Assembly (NCBI GenBank): GCA_004764695.1
Contig: SMSO01000032.1
Location: 3,578,983 to 3,642,982, forward strand
DNA length: 64,000 nucleotides
Source: Schizochytrium sp. TIO01
Lineage: Eukaryota > Sar > Bigyra > Thraustochytrida > Thraustochytriidae
Direction: 5' to 3'
Below the pieces are notes generated by a model, which was not told where the DNA came from, ran no database searches, and saw only the letters and a list, made by a program, of their open reading frames with translations. Made by a program: the position numbers and the translations under genes. Positions within the stretch are counted from its first letter, which is position 1; each line of letters opens with the position of its first letter. Below are positions 22,455 to 31,467 of this stretch, one piece after another.

Positions 22455-22784
22455 CTAGCTGCGCTCAAGAAGCTCCATCAGTCGATTCACTCGCTCGAAG
22501 CTAGCGAGCCAGCCGTTCATCCAGCCAGCAATAAATACGCTATAGGTGGGCCCACTCTGTCCGAGAACATCGCCACCACTGTGGCGGTTTCCTGACCCTG
22601 AAAACGGAGACCTTGAAAGTTGTGAGAAATTGCCCCGAAGGTCGTTCAATGTGATCTCGATTGCAGCGCCTGCCGCTCCTGTGATGGAACCGATGCGCAA
22701 TACACAGGAAGACTGCTCGTCGCAGCGAAGTGGAGGCTTCCTGGTCGAGTGGTGGCGGACGAACGCTCGTGCAGCGAGCGAGAT
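22455..22784 (-). other. Possible terminal exon or gene remnant
   Basis: An open frame of 109 codons ending in TAG at 22455-22457, with no ATG before the upstream stop. The C-terminal 80 residues look like folded protein: RIGSITGAAGAAIEI, then a Gly/Ser-rich linker and an amphipathic end FERVNRLMELLERS. If real, it needs an upstream exon joined inside 22.6-22.8 kb or beyond. I do not recognise it, and chance openness cannot be excluded. Confidence 0.22.
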
Positions 22785-23906
22785 TTACTGGAGCGGGCTT
22801 CCAAAGAACTTGTAAGGCGAGCAACATGAGTGTATTGACGATATTGACAAAGAGTGACGCAAAAAACAAGTGCGTAGCACTGAGCAGCACTTGCCAGCGC
22901 GTGAATTCTCGAGACTTGGACGTTGTACGTCATGTTGCGAATAGTTCTGCGATTGCAAAGGCAAGTCGCGAGTCCTGGCGCGCCGATCTTTGATCCCAGC
23001 ACAGGAAACCCACTTTACTCTGATATTATGAGATGAGTCGAAAGCGTTTGCTGACTTCTCTGTACAAAGACGTACGCCCGAGCATGCATTTATCTTCGGT
23101 TTTTGATTGTTTTGTTTTGTTTTTCTCAATTAAAATATGTGTTCCAAAAGACACAAAATTAAGATAAAGTGAGACAATCAAGACAATTACTATTATATAT
23201 ACATATAGAAAGAAGAGCCATCATAATACATCAAAGCGATCCAGCAGCCTTAAGAGCACGCTTACCTTCAAATTGACATACTCTCTCTGTTTCTTGAGTC
23301 TCACATCATTCTTTATGTGGGTCCACTGCGGCACCCAGTTCGCAGTCAGTGGAGAGCTAGCCTATTTATCATTCGTACCTGCCTACCTACACCACGAGAT
23401 TTTGTGAGTAGGGAAACTAACTTCTCGGCGATATCAATATTTGCAGTCCAGCTGAGAAGCCTTTCAATTTATTTATTAAAATTGTAAGACCATCATGAAG
23501 TAAGAAAGCAAGTGACACATATTCTCATCGCTTGAGTGAGGCGTAAACTACATTGTGCTCACAGAAAAACTAGCTCGTCCCGAGAAACACCCCACTGAGA
23601 GTAGTTAAGCATCAGAAAGCTTCGAACAAATACACACCCGAGCCTTGTGCAGACGGTTAGAAAACCTTTAAAATTTAATAAGTCACGATGACTGATGATT
23701 GATACACGACCTTGATATTTGTAGGTAAACAACACGTTTGTCCAAAAGAATGTAGAACAATTTACTTACACAAGGTTAACCATTTAGAGAACAGTCTTCA
23801 AACCGAACTCGCATGTGATGATAATAAGGCATGGCCTTGTCCCACTCAAAAAGACGACCAACCATGCACAATTGATGAAGGCAGATAAAGCAACTCAAAA
23901 TGAGAG

Positions 23907-25244
23907 CTATGACGACATTCCGTAACGCAGAGGGCCGGTCTGATCAACACCAGCCTCCGTGATTCGAAACTTTTGCGAAGCATCCATCAGATGCGGAGCT
24001 TTCTTCAGCGTTGCACAGCGCTCTTCATCGTCACCAAGAAGTTCGAAAACCACGCGCACGTTCACAGCATGGGCCCAGGTATTGCCAAGGGCTGCCATGA
24101 CATGCACACGTGGCTGACCCTCACGGGTCGCCCCAAATTCATCCACATCATCTTCATGACCATCTGACTTATTATATCGGCTTGAGGATGTAGATGCATC
24201 CCATCGATCGTGATCCTGGATTCCAAAAACATCAGAAGATGATACAGCATCAACAGCTCGATCCTCTGTATTTGCACGACTGTTTGTAACTTGATTAGTC
24301 ACGAGTGTAGCCGCCTGGCAAGTTTCCCCCAACATCTTTAAGCGCGCGGCAAGACGCATGAGCGTCTGAGCACTGTACGCAGCGCCAGCCTTCGTTCCTG
24401 AACGCTCGACAAGAGCGGCAACGGAGTCTACAAGGATGAGTGCTAAGTCTTTCTTTGCTGCGAGATTCTCCACTTCGCGCAAATCAGCTTCCAGCTCCGT
24501 AGAATTCCTGGGAGAGAATACTGTAATTTTCTTGGCAAGATCATATGCCCGGTGAGACCCGAATCTCGCTCCAATAATGTCACTTGTGCGCTGTGCTGAA
24601 AACTTATTCTCCGTGTCAATATATGCTACCCCGCGTCCAGTTTGGGCCACGACTTCAACGGCCGTTGTTATACAAAACTGAGTTTTTCCAGCACCAGCAC
24701 GGCCAACGATTTCGACAAGATGCCCAGGAAGCAGCTGCACTAATTCCAATGATGTTTTCACGCTTAGGTCGCCCTCAAGACGTTGTTCTGGGTCTCGCGA
24801 GGAATCACGAGTTTGTGGGTCCTGATTATCCTGTGAGCTCTGAGGCTTTTGGCGTTGCCAAATAGAAGCCGCAGACTCAACAGAAGGGACACATGCGCTT
24901 GCAACAGCTTGCAATATATTCCTGGCCTCAACCCAACCTACATCCAGCATACTCATGATCTGTACTTCGGAAAGGCTCATGGCATCCAACGCAGTGACGA
25001 CCTCGGCCTCGCTCTTGATCGTTTTTCCTGGAGCTTTTGATGAGTTCCAGTTCTGGTAATTATTTTCTTGCATCCGTTCGCGTCGTACGGCAGCTTCTTG
25101 AGATAATTTTGAGGCTAGGGCGCCCACGCGGTCCGCCAGAATCTCGATGTTACCCTCCATGACGCCCCATCCAGCCTCGGGTCCAGGTATGTCGCCACGA
25201 AGCCTTCTCACGACAACCTCCAGAGGAATGCTGGAATCAGCCAT
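23907..25244 (-). CDS. RAD51B: RAD51B-like recombinase paralogue
   Basis: A 445-residue RecA-family ATPase. RAD51 paralogues bind single-stranded DNA and help RAD51 filament assembly in homologous recombination in the nucleus. Walker A is GRAGAGKT at 181-188 and Walker B is LALILVD at 267-273. Two sequence signatures favour RAD51B over the other paralogues: YIDTENKFSAQR (about 208-219, compare human YIDTESAFSAER) and ALGNTWAHAVNVR (385-397, compare ALGNTWSHSVNTR). An N-terminal region of about 165 residues is longer than usual and includes a Gln/Asp/Ser-rich linker before the ATPase core. A second insertion (about 330-375, Ser/Asp-rich) separates the post-Walker B segment from the C-terminal strand. 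The gene is head-to-head with the acid phosphatase at 26040, and their starts are 795 bases apart. Confidence 0.88.
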   Translation of the reverse strand: MADSSIPLEVVVRRLRGDIPGPEAGWGVMEGNIEILADRVGALASKLSQEAAVRRERMQENNYQNWNSSKAPGKTIKSEAEVVTALDAMSLSEVQIMSMLDVGWVEARNILQAVASACVPSVESAASIWQRQKPQSSQDNQDPQTRDSSRDPEQRLEGDLSVKTSLELVQLLPGHLVEIVGRAGAGKTQFCITTAVEVVAQTGRGVAYIDTENKFSAQRTSDIIGARFGSHRAYDLAKKITVFSPRNSTELEADLREVENLAAKKDLALILVDSVAALVERSGTKAGAAYSAQTLMRLAARLKMLGETCQAATLVTNQVTNSRANTEDRAVDAVSSSDVFGIQDHDRWDASTSSSRYNKSDGHEDDVDEFGATREGQPRVHVMAALGNTWAHAVNVRVVFELLGDDEERCATLKKAPHLMDASQKFRITEAGVDQTGPLRYGMSS

Positions 25245-25377
25245 CTCGAGATATTGCTACCCTTCGATGCCTCCAGCTCAATCTTTCAGGGCGCTGGCAA
25301 TACTGGAATGGTTCCGGATTTGCGTTTTGCAACTCAACCATCGTTGTCTCGTACTAAGTCCCCTTTCTATGGCCTAG

Positions 25378-25402
25378 ATAGGTACTTTGGCATATAGGTA
25401 CT
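25378..25402. promoter_or_regulatory. Paired ATAGGTACT motifs in a divergent promoter
   Basis: ATAGGTACT occurs at 25378-25386 and again at 25394-25402, a 16-base spacing, about 135 bases upstream of the RAD51B ATG. Related TAGGTA/TACCTA sequences recur across the window, often near gene starts. Whether it is a binding site is unknown. Confidence 0.3.
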
Positions 25403-26039
25403 AAGGACTTCGAGGAATCATATACTTGCCTCATTGTTGAAGAGTTAGACGACGCGAAATACAAGAGCTTCTAGATCTTCGAACGTGCTCTTCCCTTGAG
25501 AATCCACGCAATAAGCCCTGGACTATTAATTCTCATCTTCTGTTCGAGTTTTCTCGTTTGCAATTTTAGGATGCAAGTTAGTCTCCGCCGACTCGGAGTC
25601 GATCTCTTCACCTTGCCATACCGTCGCTAAACGACGAAAAGCGTCTTATAAGAGGAACAAATCAAAGCCAGTCCATTGCGTATCACTCGAAGCGAGCGTA
25701 AGGTTATTTATGGCTGTCAACTTTGATTTGACTCTTCCACGTTGTTTGATCTTGCTTTACTCGATCAAATTAAGCCCCAAACTTTTCCATCGTTTGCATT
25801 CTGATTTGGCTCTTGTGAAGAAAAAGAACACATCCAGCAATTACATGCAAATATAGCTTGATTGGCTTAGCACCTCTGCTACTGTGTTCTTTCGGAAACG
25901 CCATTAAAGAACGCGAAACCTCACTCTTTCGTCACAAGGCAAACCCGAATCGCGTGCGGGAGCTCTCCGGCTTGCTTCCGTAGTCCAAGTCCTCCAGTTC
26001 GCGATTCCCAGGTCACGTTTTGAAGCGCGTGGAGCCTCT

Positions 26040-27398
26040 ATGTATCGCCCTGTGGAGTCTCCTGCGCCGGCATCTTGGGCAAGCCACAATGCAGCACGCT
26101 ATTCTGGGCAACCTCGCTTCTTCGACCGCGAGGGCCCTCTCGGCGTACGTAGAAAGTCCTGGGCGCTTGTTCTAGCCTCTCTGGCGTTTGTGGTACTCCT
26201 GGCAACACAGATCCGGTCTAAATCTGCGTCATCAACAACTTCGTATTCTTCAACCTCTTCGTCTTTTAGTGCAGACAGTTCATGGTCATCAAAGACCTCA
26301 ACCTCAAAGTTTTTGAGTGCAGATCCCGGGTTGGGAGAGCAATTGGCGCAAGTCCCGTGTAGCTCAAGCCGTGGCAAGGATCCTTATTTAGTGAAGGCGC
26401 CCAGTGCCAGTTTTGTGGAGTTCTTTGCGCTTGGAGATTGGGGTTTGGACACGGATTCGAACCATCAAGACGGCCCTCGTGTGGATTGGGATGTCCAGCT
26501 CATGCAAGCACTGGCTGACCAAATGAACTCGCGGATCGAGGCTGGGGAAGGTCTATTTGTACTCAATGTTGGCGATAACTTTTACCAGTTTGGTGTTAAT
26601 GACGTGCAGGATGAGCGCTGGGAGACCACATTCGAGAACGTTTTTTCAACATCAAGGGTCGTCCCGTGGTACAGCATGTTGGGAAACCATGACTACTTTG
26701 GCAATGTTATCGATCTCGATAAGCCGCGTAGCGCAGGAATTGACGCACAAGTTGAGCGCACATTTTATTCCGAAAATAAGCGCTGGTGCATGCCAGAAAC
26801 CAACTACACTATTAATTACCAAGCACAAGACTTTGATCTCCGCCTTGTGGTATTTGATTCTCAGGCGCTTGTTCGCCTTGGACCCGACCAAGCCAGTGGG
26901 GCGTATGATACAAAGGCCTCTCCTGACATTGAGGACCACCTTGCGTGGCTCGAGCAGGCTGTTTGCGCCAAGGGTCGCCCAGGTCGCAAGACCGTCGTTG
27001 TTACTTCTGCTCACCACTTTATGATTTCTATTGGCCTTTACTTTAATCTGGCGCCGACGGATGAGGAGATTATGCAAAAACGCGTCATGCCCATCCTTCA
27101 AAAGTGTGGCGTTACTTTACATATCCATGGACATGACCACGTCACTCAGGTTCTTAAAATTGACGATGACCTTGTCCAGGTCGGCACTGGCTCTGCGGGA
27201 AAAACCAATGGTCAAATTCTTGCGTCGCAAGATGAGGTGGATAGCCTTTACCCTGACACTGATGTTCGTGTGCTTTACTCTAGCGCGCAGGCTGCATTTG
27301 CGAGAGTTAGGGTTGGCCTGAAACACTCGACCGTTGAGCTTATTAATGCAAAGGGTGAAACGTTGGGCGATGTAATCCAAGTCCCAACTAACTTATAA
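26040..27398 (+). CDS. Membrane-anchored purple acid phosphatase
   Basis: A 452-residue metallophosphoesterase of the small (ACP5/TRAP-like) purple acid phosphatase group, which hydrolyses phosphomonoesters with a two-metal centre. All five metal motifs are present: GDWG (132-135), GDNFY (178-182), GNHDY (215-219), a histidine motif SAHHF (323-327, where others have GHYP) and GHDH (364-367). The seven expected ligands are therefore D133, D179, Y182, N216, H325, H365 and H367. A basic stretch (RRKS) followed by a hydrophobic segment at about 40-57 gives a type II signal anchor, then a Ser/Thr-rich stalk (61-95). The catalytic domain should face the lumen or outside. It shares a divergent promoter region with RAD51B. 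Confidence 0.9.
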   Translation: MYRPVESPAPASWASHNAARYSGQPRFFDREGPLGVRRKSWALVLASLAFVVLLATQIRSKSASSTTSYSSTSSSFSADSSWSSKTSTSKFLSADPGLGEQLAQVPCSSSRGKDPYLVKAPSASFVEFFALGDWGLDTDSNHQDGPRVDWDVQLMQALADQMNSRIEAGEGLFVLNVGDNFYQFGVNDVQDERWETTFENVFSTSRVVPWYSMLGNHDYFGNVIDLDKPRSAGIDAQVERTFYSENKRWCMPETNYTINYQAQDFDLRLVVFDSQALVRLGPDQASGAYDTKASPDIEDHLAWLEQAVCAKGRPGRKTVVVTSAHHFMISIGLYFNLAPTDEEIMQKRVMPILQKCGVTLHIHGHDHVTQVLKIDDDLVQVGTGSAGKTNGQILASQDEVDSLYPDTDVRVLYSSAQAAFARVRVGLKHSTVELINAKGETLGDVIQVPTNL

Positions 27399-28582
27399 TG
27401 AAACGAGGAAGTCAAGATACTAGTCATACTCAACAATTTCATGTAGTGACTATCCTAGGCGTGAAATGGTGATCTGAGAACCAAACAGGCAGTTATACAA
27501 GTATACTCCGAAGCTCTATGTTTCGTCATTATATCCCTCTGCTATCGTTAAATTTTTTGGTCTCCATGCTATGCCTAATTTTGCAACAGTCTCTAGAGGA
27601 AAATATCTCTCTTCCTATTTTTGTTTTTCGGAAAAGTGTTTTGCAAGTTTATACGGAGGTTCGTAAAAAGTTCATTAAACTTTTCAATTTGTCTCACAGA
27701 TCTCAATATCGACTGATCAATGACGATGAAGCTTTAATTCACCTTGAGCTGACTGATGAACTAAGTAACCAAACTTTAATCTCATCTTTCTTTCAAAGGT
27801 TTCAGGTAAAGCTATTTCTTATACCCAGCAAGCTCTACGCCTATCTTCTGTAGCCTTTTCACACAAAGAAGTTTGAGCGATTTCACATCGATTTTCATCA
27901 GCTTCTTGGTCTGCTACTTAGCGTGTTTTATAAAGCTGCTGAATGGATAGTTCTTTAGTGCCAAAAGCACTAAAATTTTGAAATTATCCTACTTCTAAAA
28001 ATGGCTATCCAACGGAAGAAAATATGATTTTTGTTTTACGAGATTCCTTCATGTGGTTCTGTGACAAAAGTGATATTCTTATAAATGCAATGGAAACCAC
28101 TTTGCGTGTTAAATGGCAGTTACCGAGAACGTACTAGTTGAAAACTACTCAGACTGATGTTCGTAGTGATTTAAAGAGAAGTATAAGTAAGAGAGAATAA
28201 ATTTGATACTTGAAGTTTAATTCAGAAGATTAGAAATTTGTCTACAGCTATCCATAAGAGGAGTAATCGACAAAACGATATAGTCACTGGAGCTTTGATA
28301 CATTTTTGCTCATGTGCTTGACAGGCCATACTGTTTGGATTACCTATGTGTCTTTATTGCTAGAATATTCTAGACAGGGAATAAGATGCACAGGAAGAGA
28401 AAAATGCAAAAGGTGTATATAGCTCGATTTTCTTCTTCTGCTTTCAAGAAGTCATCATTAATGGTCAACGCATGATCAGATGTACCTGGGTTCTTGTTTT
28501 TGTTGTTGTTAGTACACATTTAGGAAGGTGGTGGAGTGCACTTGTTCACACCACAAGGAGGTAGGTAGTATATATCGCAGAG
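27399..28582. other. AT-rich intergenic, no supported gene
   Basis: AT-rich sequence between the phosphatase and the PH-domain gene, which converge. An ATG frame at 27518-27853 (+, 111 codons) begins with a hydrophobic stretch, but its start context is poor (T at -3) and it has no recognisable domain. It is probably chance in AT-rich sequence. The rest is probably the two 3' untranslated regions. Confidence 0.4.
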
Positions 28583-29722
28583 CTATAACATTTCGCTCTG
28601 CTCCTCGGTAATTGAAGAAAGGTCGAACTCATCAACGGTAGGTTCTCGAACGAGACTAGCATCATCTTTCAGAGTCTTGGCATTCTGCTGATACAAGCGC
28701 AGGTAGAACCATGCTGTAAAGGTCCGCCGCAGAAGAATTTCTTCTTGGAGTTTTTTAAGTTGGACATCTAGGATATCATCCATCTCAGAGTCCTCATTGC
28801 ATTCTTCAAAAAGGTCGTCTGCCCATGTAGTCCCTGCATTTAAAATTCCAGCGTTGGGATCCTCCACATCGTACATGCCTTGCTCTAAAAATGTCCCGAC
28901 AGCAACACTGCGACGCTTGCGGATGAGATCCTCACGGTCGACCTTTTCGCGGGCATTGAAAGTCTTGCTTAGGTGTTGGTCATAGGCTTGAGAAATGGCC
29001 GTAACCCAAGAGTGCTTGTCCTCAGGTGAGGATGCTGACATAATAAAAGTACGTGTTTCTAAATACATGCAAAACAGGTTTTTGTGTTGGCGCCCCACAT
29101 GTAAGACACGAGCCATGCCATCCGGTACGTCGTTCACCACACGACCGCCCTCATATTGGACATCCCGGAAGGGAATAACGCCTAACGGCTGCTCAAAGTC
29201 CCGAAACTTGCGCTTGCTCACATAGTAGGCGAGGCCCCGTGTAGTGAGGACAAAATAGCGGGTATGCCAAGTTTTAAATGTTTGTCCTTGTTTCTCAAGC
29301 CTTCCTTCTTTGTAAATACGGGGTGCAAGTTTTCGTTGTGAAAACATGTAAGTCGCGTCGGCCAAAACACCTCTTTCCAAGACATGAGCAAACATTGCAT
29401 CAGCCGAGGTGGCCTGTTGTGGCGAGCCGCGAAATCTATTTTGCCAAATCATTTGATACATGTTATGGTGTTTGCTTGACTTGCTTGAAGCTCGTGAACG
29501 TCCATGCTTTCTCGCTAACGCAACAGTGGGTCTGTCCGAATCATCCTCGCCTTCCTCGTCTTCGTGTGTTGTGGATGATGTCCTTGTTTCTTGTGTTGTT
29601 TCTCCCGAGTCGAACTCATCATCCTCATCGTCAAACCTTAGACTTCTGCGGCTACCCAGGCTCGAAATGCTGCGTGCTAGCGACCTGCGCTTTCTTGCAA
29701 ACCAGTGCATACCTGTTGTCAT
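28583..29722 (-). CDS. PH-domain protein
   Basis: A 379-residue frame with an ATG start. Residues 1-95 are basic then acidic and Ser-rich, probably disordered. A pleckstrin-homology domain spans about 137-247: KEGRLEKQG (first strand), FKTWHTRYFVLT (second and third strands), a central PLGVIPFRDV strand, and the C-terminal helix with the invariant Trp (W239 in EDKHSWVTAI). PH domains bind phosphoinositides or proteins and recruit their hosts to membranes. The first strands carry the K-x-G-x-L and R-x-F/Y patterns typical of lipid-binding members. Downstream (250-379) is helical and acidic without a named domain, so the effector role is unknown. The gene converges on the acid phosphatase. Confidence 0.82.
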   Translation of the reverse strand: MTTGMHWFARKRRSLARSISSLGSRRSLRFDDEDDEFDSGETTQETRTSSTTHEDEEGEDDSDRPTVALARKHGRSRASSKSSKHHNMYQMIWQNRFRGSPQQATSADAMFAHVLERGVLADATYMFSQRKLAPRIYKEGRLEKQGQTFKTWHTRYFVLTTRGLAYYVSKRKFRDFEQPLGVIPFRDVQYEGGRVVNDVPDGMARVLHVGRQHKNLFCMYLETRTFIMSASSPEDKHSWVTAISQAYDQHLSKTFNAREKVDREDLIRKRRSVAVGTFLEQGMYDVEDPNAGILNAGTTWADDLFEECNEDSEMDDILDVQLKKLQEEILLRRTFTAWFYLRLYQQNAKTLKDDASLVREPTVDEFDLSSITEEQSEML

Positions 29723-30633
29723 CTTGCTCTAATGGTGATAGGATGAATCCCCTGCTGATTTGATTTGATTAGCAAGGCAGGCTTCTTTCCTTCAACTGTA
29801 TCGATACTCTCAGCAACGTGCACGTAGAGTTGTTCAATTGCTTCAGAATCCGTTCTATACAAGTTTTGCAACTTGCTATGCTCTACAGCACACCCAGATT
29901 TCGGATTGCAATAACAAAGCGTCAAATCAATACTATTCACTTTCCAGTTCTCACCGGTGAAAAAAAGGCACCGCGGTGCCACTGAAAGGAGACAGCAGCC
30001 GCAGCAGCAACAATAATCCCTCTTGGTGGAGAGGGAGGAGAGAAGTTCCACACTGATGTGTGCTATGTGCTACAAACGGGGGCTCGGCAACTTAAGGACC
30101 TTGCTGATCTATGATGCAAGAATCTCTAAATCGGGTGCACCTGTTGCAAGTTTTCAACTCTCGCGGCAAGAACAGCTCTATGGCTGGAAGGTATAAGCCC
30201 TCCCCCTGCAGCAGAATCCAGTGTCTGCAGCCGAGGCTGTTGTCTTGTGCCCGCGTCCTAGCAGAGGGTTTGCAGAGCTACACTGCGAGATGTGAAAAAT
30301 GGTGAGCGCGAGAGAGACTTTGATTGTGATTGAACGATTTCTAACTCAAGTGAACGAGTGATTGAAGGATGGATGGACAAGCAGACGGACGCACCACTGG
30401 CCTCTCTGCAACGCTCTTAAGGGGTACCCAGAGTCCTAAACTTGTGATACTTTTTCTTGTGCGTAGTGGCGCTGCTCCTCGCTCCTCAACCCTCCGTCAG
30501 CGGGAGGACGGCAGCGGACTGCTGGACTTTGCACAGAATGGATGCGCCAGAGCACTCATAAAGGGAATGCAAACTTACTATTATGCCAAAAGCACAACAA
30601 AAAGGATTAGGTAGTAGGTAGAATTTGGCACGT

Positions 30634-30718
30634 GAAAGAAAGAAAGAAAAGAAGAAAGAAAAGAAGAAAGAAAGAAAGAAAGAAAGAAAAGAAGAAAGAA
30701 AGAAAGAAAAGAAGAGAA
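30634..30718. repeat. 85-bp uninterrupted purine tract
   Basis: Eighty-five consecutive purines on the plus strand, built from GAAA and GAAGAAA units. Tracts of this kind can form triplex or slipped structures. It is intergenic. Confidence 0.92.
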
Positions 30719-31429
30719 CAAAAATTGAGAGAGCAGGAGAGAGAACAACTCGAACAGCGTTTTCTCCTTCTTTCAATCGATGGTTCATTCGAGTTCGACA
30801 TTTATTCTTTGAAGCGACTTCGTCGATTGGGTGGTTGTTCAGGCGGTGGTGTCATTTCCCTGTGGTTGTCAAAGCAGCATATCTTTTGCGAAGATTTCGG
30901 GATCGGCTGGCTGTCGCTGCCGCGCAGACTGGTTGCGCATGTGTTCACTTGTGGACAATTTGTATCACTGGGATAGTCTTTTCAGTCTTTCTTTCACACC
31001 TTTGTTGACTTTCTTCAATCTGCACGTGCTTTCTTTCTTTCTTCAGATTCTTTGGGCCATGAATGGCTTCTGTTTTTGATGCAAACTGCGCTCGAGTTCA
31101 ACGCAATTAGGTCCTCGACAACGATGTTGGTTGGTGCTGTGATCGCTTCCGTGTCTTCGCGAACCAAGGACGCGATGGTTTGCGGCCGTAGAACTGCGGA
31201 AGCACATGGGTGTTCGCCTCGACTTGAACTTGTGTGAGTTTGAGTTAGTTAGTTTCATGTTAGCTTTGCTTCGCTACGCTAAGCCACTTATTAGTCAGGG
31301 AAACAGCACTCGCAGTTCCAGTTTCATGACAAAAGCAATGCTTATTCATTTACACCAAACAACCATGAAGCAAGCAAAAGGAAGGCAAGCGAAGGTGCGT
31401 GTTTCTTCATGAAAGGGTGCTTGTCTCAA

Positions 31430-31467
31430 CTTGCTTGCTTGCTTGCTCACTTGCTTGCTTGCTTGCC
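31430..31467. repeat. (CTTG)n microsatellite
   Basis: Two runs of CTTG units separated by CTCA, in intergenic DNA. Confidence 0.85.

Larger units (their letters stand above)
19521..23906. other. Gene-poor intergenic stretch
   Basis: No complete gene is supported. Frames at 19531-19908 (+, ATG, 125 codons) and 19536-19862 (-) overlap on opposite strands and neither has a domain. A minus-strand frame at 22455-22784 is open for 109 codons and looks protein-like but has no start codon; it is listed separately. An AT-rich patch at 22.0-22.3 kb holds an A28 run. The 3' flank of RAD51B lies at the right end. Confidence 0.4.

Noticed and set aside
27518-27853. 111-codon plus ATG frame after the phosphatase gene
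   Set aside because: AT-rich, poor start context, no domain; likely chance openness in a 3' region.
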